Positions 18,901 to 26,478 of a DNA stretch of 64,000 nucleotides are shown one piece after another. Position numbers and translations under genes: made by a program. The notes beneath the pieces are model-generated. The model had not been told where the DNA came from. It was given only the letters and a program-made list of their open reading frames with translations, and did not search any database. This DNA comes from an uncultured Ruegeria sp. (GTDB lineage Bacteria > Pseudomonadota > Alphaproteobacteria > Rhodobacterales > Rhodobacteraceae): assembly GCF_947497005.1 (NCBI RefSeq), contig NZ_CANMFF010000003.1, positions 248,001-312,000 on the forward strand, written 5' to 3'. Within the stretch, counting starts at the first letter, position 1. Every line of letters starts with the position of its first letter.

Positions 18901-20013
18901 TCAAGCGGTCGCAAGCGCGTCCGACAGAACCGATAGAACCGCATCTTTCGGCACTTCCGAGGTCACAAACGCTTGCCCAATTCCGCGCGCCAGAATGAAC
19001 CGCAACTGCCCGTCCACGACTTTCTTGTCCTGTCCCATAAGATCCACCAACGCTTCTGCGCTTGGCAATTCGCCCGGAATATCAGCAAGATCGGTTTTCA
19101 TCCCCATCGCCCGCAAATGCGCGCGCACCCGGCTTGGGTCTTCTTGCGAACACAAGCCAAGGCGGGATGACAGCTCAAACGCCAGCGCACAGCCAATGGC
19201 CACGCCTTCGCCGTGCAGAAGGCGGTCGGAATAGCCCGCAGCAGCCTCTAACGCATGGCAAAACGTGTGCCCCAGATTGAGAAGGGCACGGTCGCCCTGT
19301 TCGGTTTCGTCTCGCGCCACGATATCGGCTTTCATTTGAACCGAACGCGTTACGGCACGCACCCGGGCCGTCAAGTCACCAGAGGATACGCTTGGACCGT
19401 TTTCCTCAAGCCAGTCAAAGAAACTTGCATCGCCTAGCAAACCGTATTTCACGACCTCGCCATAACCGGACAAAAAGTCCCTCTGGGTCATAGTAGCCAG
19501 CACCGACGTGTCGGCCAGGACCAGCGAGGGTTGATGAAACGCGCCAATCAGATTCTTCCCCTGAGGCGCGTTGATCCCGGTTTTGCCACCCACGGAACTG
19601 TCGACCTGCGCCAGCAAAGACGTTGGGATCTGCACAAACCGAACGCCCCGCCGCAAAACCGCCGCTGCAAAACCTGCAAGATCACCAATCACCCCACCGC
19701 CCAAAGCCACGATCACATCCCGGCGTTCGACCTTTTCGGCCAGCAACCACTCAACGGAGCGCTCGAAATGCGGCCAGCTTTTGGTGCTCTCTCCGGCAGG
19801 CAAAGCCAGTGCAGTCATTTCAATCCCTGCGGTCTTCAGCCCGGCGCGCAGAGCATCCAGATGCAAATCGGCCACGTTCTCATCAGTCAAAACCGCCACT
19901 TTTGGCCGGGCCAGAATCGGTGAAATCAAATCCCCTGCACGTGCCAAAAGGTCCGGCCCGATCTCGACGTCATACGAACGGTCACCCAACTCTACATGTA
20001 CTGTTTGATGCAT
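18901..20013 (-). CDS. aroB: 3-dehydroquinate synthase
   Basis: A 370-residue enzyme for the second step of the shikimate pathway, converting DAHP to 3-dehydroquinate with NAD+ and a divalent metal. Visible family stretches are VALGGGVIGDLAGFAAAV, QIPTSLLAQVDSSVGGKTGI, the metal-site NLGHTFCHALEA and LLHGEGVAIGCA. Length is normal. Its ATG directly follows the TAA of aroK, so the two are translated together. Confidence 0.96.
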   Translation of the reverse strand: MHQTVHVELGDRSYDVEIGPDLLARAGDLISPILARPKVAVLTDENVADLHLDALRAGLKTAGIEMTALALPAGESTKSWPHFERSVEWLLAEKVERRDVIVALGGGVIGDLAGFAAAVLRRGVRFVQIPTSLLAQVDSSVGGKTGINAPQGKNLIGAFHQPSLVLADTSVLATMTQRDFLSGYGEVVKYGLLGDASFFDWLEENGPSVSSGDLTARVRAVTRSVQMKADIVARDETEQGDRALLNLGHTFCHALEAAAGYSDRLLHGEGVAIGCALAFELSSRLGLCSQEDPSRVRAHLRAMGMKTDLADIPGELPSAEALVDLMGQDKKVVDGQLRFILARGIGQAFVTSEVPKDAVLSVLSDALATA

Positions 20014-20601
20014 TTATCTAAGTTCCAAAACATCAGGGCGCGCCAACAGAGCGTCGACAACGCGGCCCACCATATTTTCGATCGAGGTCTCGCCATCCGA
20101 CTCTACGGTCAGATCAGCCTGAGCATAGATCGGTACTCGTGCCTCGTAGAGAGATTTCAGTGTCGCATACGGATCGGCGGTCCGCAGCAAGGGACGTGTG
20201 TCTTTGTGGCGAACGCGATTCCATAGCACATTCAGGTCCGCCCGCAGCCAAACTGCAGCGCCCTTCTGGGCAATCGTGCTTCGGTTTTCCGGCTGCAAAA
20301 ACGCCCCACCACCTGTTGAAAGAATGCCCTTTTTCTCTTCCAGCAAGCGTCCAATGACCTGTGTTTCCTTTGTGCGAAAGAAAGGTTCGCCATCACGTTC
20401 AAAGATTTCTGGAATGGTCATGTTGGCGGCCGATTCGATCTCGGCATCGCTGTCCAGAAACGGAACGCCCAGCCGGGCGGCCAATGCGCGGCCCACGGCG
20501 GTCTTGCCAGCCCCCATCATACCCACCAGAACCACGGTTTTGTGCAGATCAAAACCAGCCTGCGTATCCCCTGAGTGCGTGTTATGCTTAATTTCGCTCA
20601 T
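20014..20601 (-). CDS. aroK: Shikimate kinase
   Basis: A 195-residue kinase that phosphorylates shikimate. The P-loop GMMGAGKT is at residues 27-34, followed by FLDSDAEIE, the shikimate-binding FERDGEPFFRTKE and the GGGAF loop at LSTGGGAFLQP. An N-terminal tail of about 20 residues is longer than in E. coli AroK. It is first in the aroK-aroB operon and diverges from the small membrane-protein gene at 20681. Confidence 0.95.
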   Translation of the reverse strand: MSEIKHNTHSGDTQAGFDLHKTVVLVGMMGAGKTAVGRALAARLGVPFLDSDAEIESAANMTIPEIFERDGEPFFRTKETQVIGRLLEEKKGILSTGGGAFLQPENRSTIAQKGAAVWLRADLNVLWNRVRHKDTRPLLRTADPYATLKSLYEARVPIYAQADLTVESDGETSIENMVGRVVDALLARPDVLELR

Positions 20602-20680
20602 TTAACCGTGAATGACGTGATCTTAGGGAAAATGCCAGTTATAACTTGGCCAAAATCAAAAATTGAGGCAGCGTGGCGCC

Positions 20681-20830
20681 ATGGGTCGTCTGATCAAGTT
20701 CCTGATATATATTCTTTGCCTGGGGTTCATTGGGCTGGTTGCCTATGCCTATGTCGGCCCGTTCTTTGGCGCGGATTTCTCTGCGCCAAAAAGTGAAATC
20801 CGCGAACCGGTCGTATTGGATGTCAACTAA
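20681..20830 (+). CDS. Small single-pass membrane protein, 49 residues
   Basis: The frame encodes MGRLIKFLIYILCLGFIGLV, followed by AYAYVGPFFGADFSAPKSEI and REPVVLDVN. One transmembrane helix spans residues about 5-25, with a short polar tail ending outside. Its stop overlaps the start of the next gene by 11 bases, which supports real, coupled translation. I do not recognise a named family. The position between aroK and the secreted protein upstream of xerD seems conserved in related bacteria, as far as I recall. Confidence 0.65.
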   Translation: MGRLIKFLIYILCLGFIGLVAYAYVGPFFGADFSAPKSEIREPVVLDVN

Positions 20831-22340
20831 ACAGGCGCTGTTGGCGATCTTTCTGGCTGGATCGGCACAAGCGCAAGACCCGTTGTCTGCGATCGACTGG
20901 CTGTCGGATCCGCCTGAAAACCTGCCCGGAACCGTTTTGCTTGAACCTCCGGTAACGCAGAATGGTGCTCTGCCCGAGATTGAGGTGACGCCGCTTGAGG
21001 CGCTTTCGCAGCCGTTGGGCCTCGTTGCGTCGTCCGTCACTGGCTTGCCCGTTGATTTGTGGCAAGGCAGCGATGCGGACCGTCTGGCTGACCTGATCGC
21101 TAAAACACCCGTTCGCGAAAACCCGGCCATGCAGCGCCTGTTGTTCACATTGCTTCTCTCAGAAACCCGCGCACCCGCTGGGCCTGAAGCACAAGAGGTT
21201 ATGCTGTTGGCGCGACTGGACCGTCTTATGCAGCTGGGCGCAGCTGATCCTGTTCAGTCGTTGGTTCAATTGGCCGGGCCGACCGATACGCGAGATCGAT
21301 TTCAACGATGGTTCGATGCAACATTGCTGACCGGGGATGAGGATCGCAGTTGTACCGCCCTGATCGCCGAACCACACCTTTCTAAGGATTATTCCGCTCA
21401 AGTGTTTTGTAAAGCTCGCCGAGGGGATTGGGCTTCGGCCGCCCTGACGCTTGAGGCAGCGCATGCGTTGGAAATCCTGCCACCAGAAGACCTTGCGGTT
21501 CTGGATCGTTTTCTAAGCCCCGAGCTCTATGAAGGCGCGGCTTATCTGCCGCAACCTGACAACCCTGATCCGCTGAGTTTCCGGCTGTTTGAAGCGATTG
21601 GTGAACGGCTTCCGTCCGCCCCATTGCCGAGGGCCTTTGCAAACGCAGATTTGCGGGATGTAGCCGGGTGGAAAGCCCAGATCGAAGCCGCAGAGCGGCT
21701 CACGCGCATTGGAGCTTTGACCCCAAATCAATTGCTGGGCCTCTATACTGAACGGTCTCCGGCGGCGTCCGGCGCAGTTTGGGACAGGGTCGCCGCCATT
21801 CAACGTTTTGAAAGTGCGCTGGATACCGGCAACACAGACGCCATCGGAAAAACACTGCCAGTGGTCTGGCGACAGATGCGCAGTGTCGGGCTTGAGGTGC
21901 CTTTTGCAGAACTCTTCGCCGAGCGTTTGGCGCAGATATCACTGGAGGTGTCCGGCACCGAAAATCTGCGCTGGCGTATCCTGATGCTCTCTGACCTTTA
22001 TGAACAGGCCGCGCTGTCCGCGCCTGATACGTCAAACAACGCGCAATTCCTTGCGGCACTGGCACAGGGTGATCCCGGGCGCGCGAAATCCCCTTCCCCA
22101 TGGGCGGACGCGGTTGCCCAGGGGTTCGAATGGGCGGCACCGGTACCAAACGACATTGACGCGTTGCTTGCCAACGGTCAGCTTGGTGAAGCTATCTTGG
22201 AAGCCATGCAACTGTTTGCGCACGGCGCACGGGGCAATCTGGTAGATCTGACCGCCTCAATTGCAACTTTCCGGCGTGTGGGCCTGGAAGATACCGCGCG
22301 ACGCGCGGCGCTGACATTATTGATCCTGCAAGAACGATGA
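20820..22340 (+). CDS. Secreted hypothetical protein upstream of xerD
   Basis: A 506-residue protein with a signal peptide (MSTKQALLAIFLAGSAQA, cleavage before QDPL). The rest is alanine- and leucine-rich, apparently mostly helical, and could be a solenoid of helical repeats; no enzyme motif is visible. Two cysteines (near SCTALIAEP and VFCKARRG) could form a disulfide. I start it at ATG 20820, which gives the signal peptide at the N-terminus and overlaps the small membrane-protein gene; the frame is open 30 codons further upstream. Its stop overlaps the xerD start by four bases. Function unknown. Confidence 0.8.
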   Translation: MSTKQALLAIFLAGSAQAQDPLSAIDWLSDPPENLPGTVLLEPPVTQNGALPEIEVTPLEALSQPLGLVASSVTGLPVDLWQGSDADRLADLIAKTPVRENPAMQRLLFTLLLSETRAPAGPEAQEVMLLARLDRLMQLGAADPVQSLVQLAGPTDTRDRFQRWFDATLLTGDEDRSCTALIAEPHLSKDYSAQVFCKARRGDWASAALTLEAAHALEILPPEDLAVLDRFLSPELYEGAAYLPQPDNPDPLSFRLFEAIGERLPSAPLPRAFANADLRDVAGWKAQIEAAERLTRIGALTPNQLLGLYTERSPAASGAVWDRVAAIQRFESALDTGNTDAIGKTLPVVWRQMRSVGLEVPFAELFAERLAQISLEVSGTENLRWRILMLSDLYEQAALSAPDTSNNAQFLAALAQGDPGRAKSPSPWADAVAQGFEWAAPVPNDIDALLANGQLGEAILEAMQLFAHGARGNLVDLTASIATFRRVGLEDTARRAALTLLILQER

Positions 22341-23299
22341 CGATGGACGCCCCGGCATCAAACGAATTGTGGATATCAACCTTCCTGCAGGCTCAGGCCG
22401 CTGAACTGGGGGCAGCCACAAACACGTTGCTGGCCTATGGGCGCGACCTGAAAGACTTTGCGTCCTGGTTAGAGCACAGAACATCCGGGTTCGATCAGGC
22501 AGATCGCGATCAGATCGAAGCCTACCTGATCGATTGTGATGCACAGGGCTTGTCGCGTTCTACCCGTGCGCGGCGATTATCGGCCATCAAACAGCTCTAT
22601 CGATTTGCGTTCGAGGAGGGATGGAGCGAGACAAACCCAGCCATACAGATCAAAGGCCCCGGGCGGCAGAAACGTCTGCCCAAAACGTTGGACGTGCCTG
22701 AAGTCGACCGCCTGCTCGAGGCTGCCCGACAAACCGGGCGCACCACTGTCGACCGGGTACGCAACACATGTCTGATGGAGGTACTGTACGCCACCGGAAT
22801 GCGCGTGACCGAACTGGTGTCCCTGCCCGTCTCCTCGGCCCGAGGCGACCCTCGCATGTTGTTGGTTCTTGGGAAAGGTGGCAAGGAACGTATGGTGCCT
22901 CTGTCCCCTCCCGCGCGGAACGCATTGGCCGCCTGGCTGATCGTGCGTGACGAGGTCGAAGATCAGACCGTGGAAAAAGGCGGCCAAAGATCCCGCTTCC
23001 TGTTCCCCTCGCGCGGCAAGTCCGGCCACTTGACGCGGCACAGGTTTTTTCTGCTGGTCAAGGAACTGGCGGTTCAGGGTGGTGTGTCGCCCGAGAAAGT
23101 CACCCCGCATACGCTGCGTCACGCTTTTGCGACACATCTGCTGGCAAACGGGGCCGACCTGCGTTCAATCCAGACATTGTTGGGCCATGCAGACGTAGCC
23201 ACGACCGAGATTTACACTCATGTTCTGGACGAACGACTGGCGGAATTGGTGTTGCAACATCACCCGCTGAGCAAAGACCCCGATAGAGACAAGGGCTAA
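22337..23299 (+). CDS. xerD: Tyrosine recombinase XerD
   Basis: A 320-residue site-specific recombinase. The SAM-like core-binding domain (residues 8-95) is followed by the catalytic domain with the arginine in ATGMRVTELVSL, the lysine in LGKGGKERMVPL, HTLRHAF, LLGHADVATTEIYTHV (second histidine and the nucleophilic tyrosine). The length and the one-piece chromosomal context point to the XerD dimer-resolution enzyme acting at dif, not a phage integrase. Translation is coupled to the upstream secreted-protein gene by an ATGA overlap. Confidence 0.92.
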   Translation: MTMDAPASNELWISTFLQAQAAELGAATNTLLAYGRDLKDFASWLEHRTSGFDQADRDQIEAYLIDCDAQGLSRSTRARRLSAIKQLYRFAFEEGWSETNPAIQIKGPGRQKRLPKTLDVPEVDRLLEAARQTGRTTVDRVRNTCLMEVLYATGMRVTELVSLPVSSARGDPRMLLVLGKGGKERMVPLSPPARNALAAWLIVRDEVEDQTVEKGGQRSRFLFPSRGKSGHLTRHRFFLLVKELAVQGGVSPEKVTPHTLRHAFATHLLANGADLRSIQTLLGHADVATTEIYTHVLDERLAELVLQHHPLSKDPDRDKG

Positions 23300-23362
23300 G
23301 CCCTTGATCCGGCGGGGCGGCGTCCCCATAACGGATGCAACACCCTAAACCACCAAGGACCA

Positions 23363-24670
23363 ATGAAACCCTCACCTTCTCTGATCGACAGCGCATTCTG
23401 GCTTACGTCAGGCGCGATCCTCTTATTGCTCGTTTTATCCGCCTTTTTCTCGGGCTCGGAAACGGCGCTCACGGCCTCTTCACGCGGAAAGTTACGGGCG
23501 CAGGCCGACAAGGGATCACGCGGGGCAAAAAAGGCGCTGGAGATTACCGATGACAATGAACGTCTGATCGGTTCGGTTCTGCTGGGCAACAACCTGGTCA
23601 ACATTCTGGCGGCCTCGCTGGCGACGGCCTTGTTCACCCGGTTGTTCGGAGAAAGCGGCGTGGCTTTGGCAACGCTGGTCATGACCCTGTTGGTTTTGAT
23701 CTTCGCGGAAGTGCTGCCCAAAACCTATGCGATCACCAATTCCGAAAAGGCCGCCGCAGCTGTCGCGCCGATCATCAGCGTGGTCGTGACGGTGTTTTCT
23801 CCCATTGTGGCCGCGGTGCGGTTGCTGGTGCGCGGTGTCTTGCGCCTGTTTGGCGTTCAGATTGACCCGGACAGTAACATTCTGGCTGTTCGTGAAGAAA
23901 TCGCCGGGGCCTTGCAACTGGGCCATTCCGAAGGGGTCGTCGAAAAAGAAGACCGGGACCGCATTCTGGGCGCGTTGGATCTGGGCGACCGGGCCGTGGA
24001 AGAAATCATGTTGCACCGCTCGAACATCGAGATGATCGATGCCGATGACGCACCCGAGGCGATCCTGAAGCAATGCCTGCAAAGCCCTCATACCCGACTG
24101 CCAGTTTTCCGGGAGGAACCGGAAAATATCGTGGGTGTTGTTCATGCCAAGGACCTCTTCCGCGCCATGTACGCGCAGGCTGGCGGCAGCGACGGCAGTA
24201 CAGACCGTCTGGCCAGTTTCGACATCGGCAAGGTTGCAAATGATCCTTATTTTGTGCCCGAAACCACCACGCTAGACGACCAGATGCGGGAATTCCTGCG
24301 TATGCACAGCCATTTTGCGCTGGTGGTGGATGAGTATGGCTCTTTGCGTGGTTTGATCACACTTGAAGACATCCTGGAAGAAATCGTGGGCGAGATCGCC
24401 GACGAATTCGACATTGAAGAAGAGGTCCCGGTCACCCGTACCGAAGATGGCCAGTATCTGGTCGAAGGCGCCATGACCATTCGCGACGCCAACCGCGCGC
24501 TGGACTGGTTACTGCCGGATGAAGAAGCCAACACTCTGGCCGGTCTGGTGATTCACGAGGCGCAGATGATCCCTGTCGTCGGTCAGGTGTTTTCGTTTCA
24601 CGGCTTCCGGTTCGAGGTCACAGCGCGCGAAGGCAACCGCCTCACCGGGCTGAAAGTGCGACCGCTTTAA
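23363..24670 (+). CDS. CNNM/CorC-HlyC family membrane protein
   Basis: A 435-residue protein with an N-terminal DUF21 membrane domain (about residues 15-190, opening with SAFFSGSETALTASSRGKL), a CBS-domain pair (about 210-345) and a C-terminal CorC_HlyC domain (about 355-435). Family members are magnesium/cobalt transporters or regulators of ion export, often mislabelled hemolysins. It lies 63 bases after xerD in the same direction and is followed by a clear terminator. Confidence 0.9.
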   Translation: MKPSPSLIDSAFWLTSGAILLLLVLSAFFSGSETALTASSRGKLRAQADKGSRGAKKALEITDDNERLIGSVLLGNNLVNILAASLATALFTRLFGESGVALATLVMTLLVLIFAEVLPKTYAITNSEKAAAAVAPIISVVVTVFSPIVAAVRLLVRGVLRLFGVQIDPDSNILAVREEIAGALQLGHSEGVVEKEDRDRILGALDLGDRAVEEIMLHRSNIEMIDADDAPEAILKQCLQSPHTRLPVFREEPENIVGVVHAKDLFRAMYAQAGGSDGSTDRLASFDIGKVANDPYFVPETTTLDDQMREFLRMHSHFALVVDEYGSLRGLITLEDILEEIVGEIADEFDIEEEVPVTRTEDGQYLVEGAMTIRDANRALDWLLPDEEANTLAGLVIHEAQMIPVVGQVFSFHGFRFEVTAREGNRLTGLKVRPL

Positions 24671-24679
24671 AGGTACAGA

Positions 24680-24713
24680 ATCCGGTGCCCGTAACAGGGC
24701 ACCGGCGATTTTT
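24680..24713 (+). terminator. Rho-independent terminator after the CorC/HlyC gene
   Basis: CCGGTGCCC pairs with GGGCACCGG around a six-base loop, followed by CGATTTTTC. It also separates this gene from the convergent binding-protein gene ending at 24720. Confidence 0.8.
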
Positions 24714-24719
24714 CAAACC

Positions 24720-26288
24720 TTACGCAAACCAGGTGCGGCTGGCGACGTAGCCATCCATCAGATCGCCGTTTGCATGCGCAGCCCAGCCTGTAACCCCGTC
24801 CGAATACCCGTCGATGAACTGGTTGAACATCGGGTTGATAAGACCGCCTTCTTCCCAGACGATTCGCGCCATCTGGGCATAGGTGTCCTTACGCTTTGCC
24901 TCGTCCAGCTCTGCCCGCGCTTTAAGTAGCAGGGTGTCGAACTCTTCATTCTTGAAGCGGGTGTCGTTCCAGTCCGCAGTCGACAGGTAACCAACCGACC
25001 ACATCTGATCCTGTACCGGACGACCACCCCAGTAAGAGGCGCAGAAAGGTTTGTTGTTCCACACTTCCGACCAGTAACCATCAGCGGGCACACGCTGGAT
25101 TTCCAACGGGATGCCGGCCACTTGTGCGGTCAGTTGGAACAGTTGTGCTGCATCGATTGCCCCGGCAAAGGCGCCATCCGAGACATGCAGTACGATGGGC
25201 GATCCATCATGCCCCGACGCTTTGTAATGTTCGGCCGCCTTGGCAAGATCGAATGCCCGCTGCTCCATCGCGCCGTCGAACAGAGGATATGCTTCGTTGA
25301 TCGGGATATCGTTGCCGACCGAGCCATAGCCACGCAGGACCTTGTCCACCAGCTCTTCTCGGTTGATGGCATATTTCAAAGCCAGACGCAGATCCTTGTT
25401 GTCGAATGGTGCAGTGTCGCAATGCATGGCAAAGATATAATGTCCGCGACCCGAGGCAGCATTGAGCGTCACGCCCGGCGCCCGCCCGAACAACTTGGCG
25501 GTGCGTGGTGGCACGATGTTGATGGCGTGAACCTGGCCGGACTGCAGCGCTGCCGAGCGTGCCGTGTCGTCATTCAGAACCAGAATTTCATGGCTGTCAA
25601 AGTGACCGACACTTTCATCCCAGTGATTGGCGAACTTCTCGAACCCATAGCGTATGCCGGGTTCGTCGGCGGTAACCTTGTACGCACCGGTTGCGATGCC
25701 GTCCGCCGGATTGTCGATACCGCCGCCGGGCTGAATAACAAGATGATAATCCGACAACAGATACGGTAGATCGGCGTTTGGCGTAGCCAAAGTGACAACC
25801 ACATTGTCACCGTCGACCCGCACCTCCTCGATCCCGCGCATGATACCGAGCGCACCGGATTGCGAATCTTCGTTCGAATGCCGCGCCAGTGTCAGTTGAA
25901 CATCTTCTGGTGTCAGAGTCTTGCCATTGTGGAATTCCACACCTTTGCGGATATTGAAATGCCAGACCTTTCCATCCTCGGACGCTTCCCAGCTTTCCGC
26001 CAGGCTTGGTGCGATCCCACCCTCAGCGGCAACCGCAGTCAGGGTATTGCCAAAGGCGCGCAGGGCTTTGGCGGTCACATGCGAAGCCGACAAAGCCGGA
26101 TCCAGAGTATTGGTGCTTTCGCCGCCCTTCAGGCCCAGAACAAAGTGACCACCCTTTTTCGGTGTCTCTGCTAGGCCCGCTTCAGCCCAGATCGTGCTTG
26201 CGACAGCCGTGCTCAGACCCAACGCAGTGGCTTTCGCCATAAATTCACGGCGACTCAGCGCCTGGGGTTTGAGGTCGAATTTGCTCAT
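24720..26288 (-). CDS. Family-5 ABC solute-binding protein, orphan, Tat-exported
   Basis: A 522-residue periplasmic binding protein of the dipeptide/oligopeptide class. A twin-arginine signal (LSRREFMAKATALGLS, residues about 12-27; cleavage near GLAET) precedes the mature domain with HFNIRKGVEFHNGKTLTPED, DLRLALKYAINREELV and the usual two-lobe pattern. No permease or ATPase gene adjoins it, so it either works with a distant transporter or has become an orphan. It diverges from a dimethylglycine-dehydrogenase-type gene, which may hint at methylated-amine uptake; that is inference only. Confidence 0.9.
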   Translation of the reverse strand: MSKFDLKPQALSRREFMAKATALGLSTAVASTIWAEAGLAETPKKGGHFVLGLKGGESTNTLDPALSASHVTAKALRAFGNTLTAVAAEGGIAPSLAESWEASEDGKVWHFNIRKGVEFHNGKTLTPEDVQLTLARHSNEDSQSGALGIMRGIEEVRVDGDNVVVTLATPNADLPYLLSDYHLVIQPGGGIDNPADGIATGAYKVTADEPGIRYGFEKFANHWDESVGHFDSHEILVLNDDTARSAALQSGQVHAINIVPPRTAKLFGRAPGVTLNAASGRGHYIFAMHCDTAPFDNKDLRLALKYAINREELVDKVLRGYGSVGNDIPINEAYPLFDGAMEQRAFDLAKAAEHYKASGHDGSPIVLHVSDGAFAGAIDAAQLFQLTAQVAGIPLEIQRVPADGYWSEVWNNKPFCASYWGGRPVQDQMWSVGYLSTADWNDTRFKNEEFDTLLLKARAELDEAKRKDTYAQMARIVWEEGGLINPMFNQFIDGYSDGVTGWAAHANGDLMDGYVASRTWFA

Positions 26289-26478
26289 TTCTTATCCTAT
26301 TTGGGTATTTTAGAGGCGGTGCCGGCGCGGCTGTTAACTTGATTCTGTAACAGTCCCGTGACCAGCCACGGGGCTCTTATCCGGCTCGGAGAATTACTTC
26401 CACGACAAGTTTTGTCGCGTTTGGCATTGCGCTCTGATCCATCCTAAGCACACTGGCGAAAATCAGTCGGAGGCCCTT

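Noticed and set aside
22337..23299. Phage or plasmid integrase
   Set aside because: The protein has XerD length and motifs, sits in a conserved-looking operon, and no phage genes, attachment repeats or tRNA edge are present.
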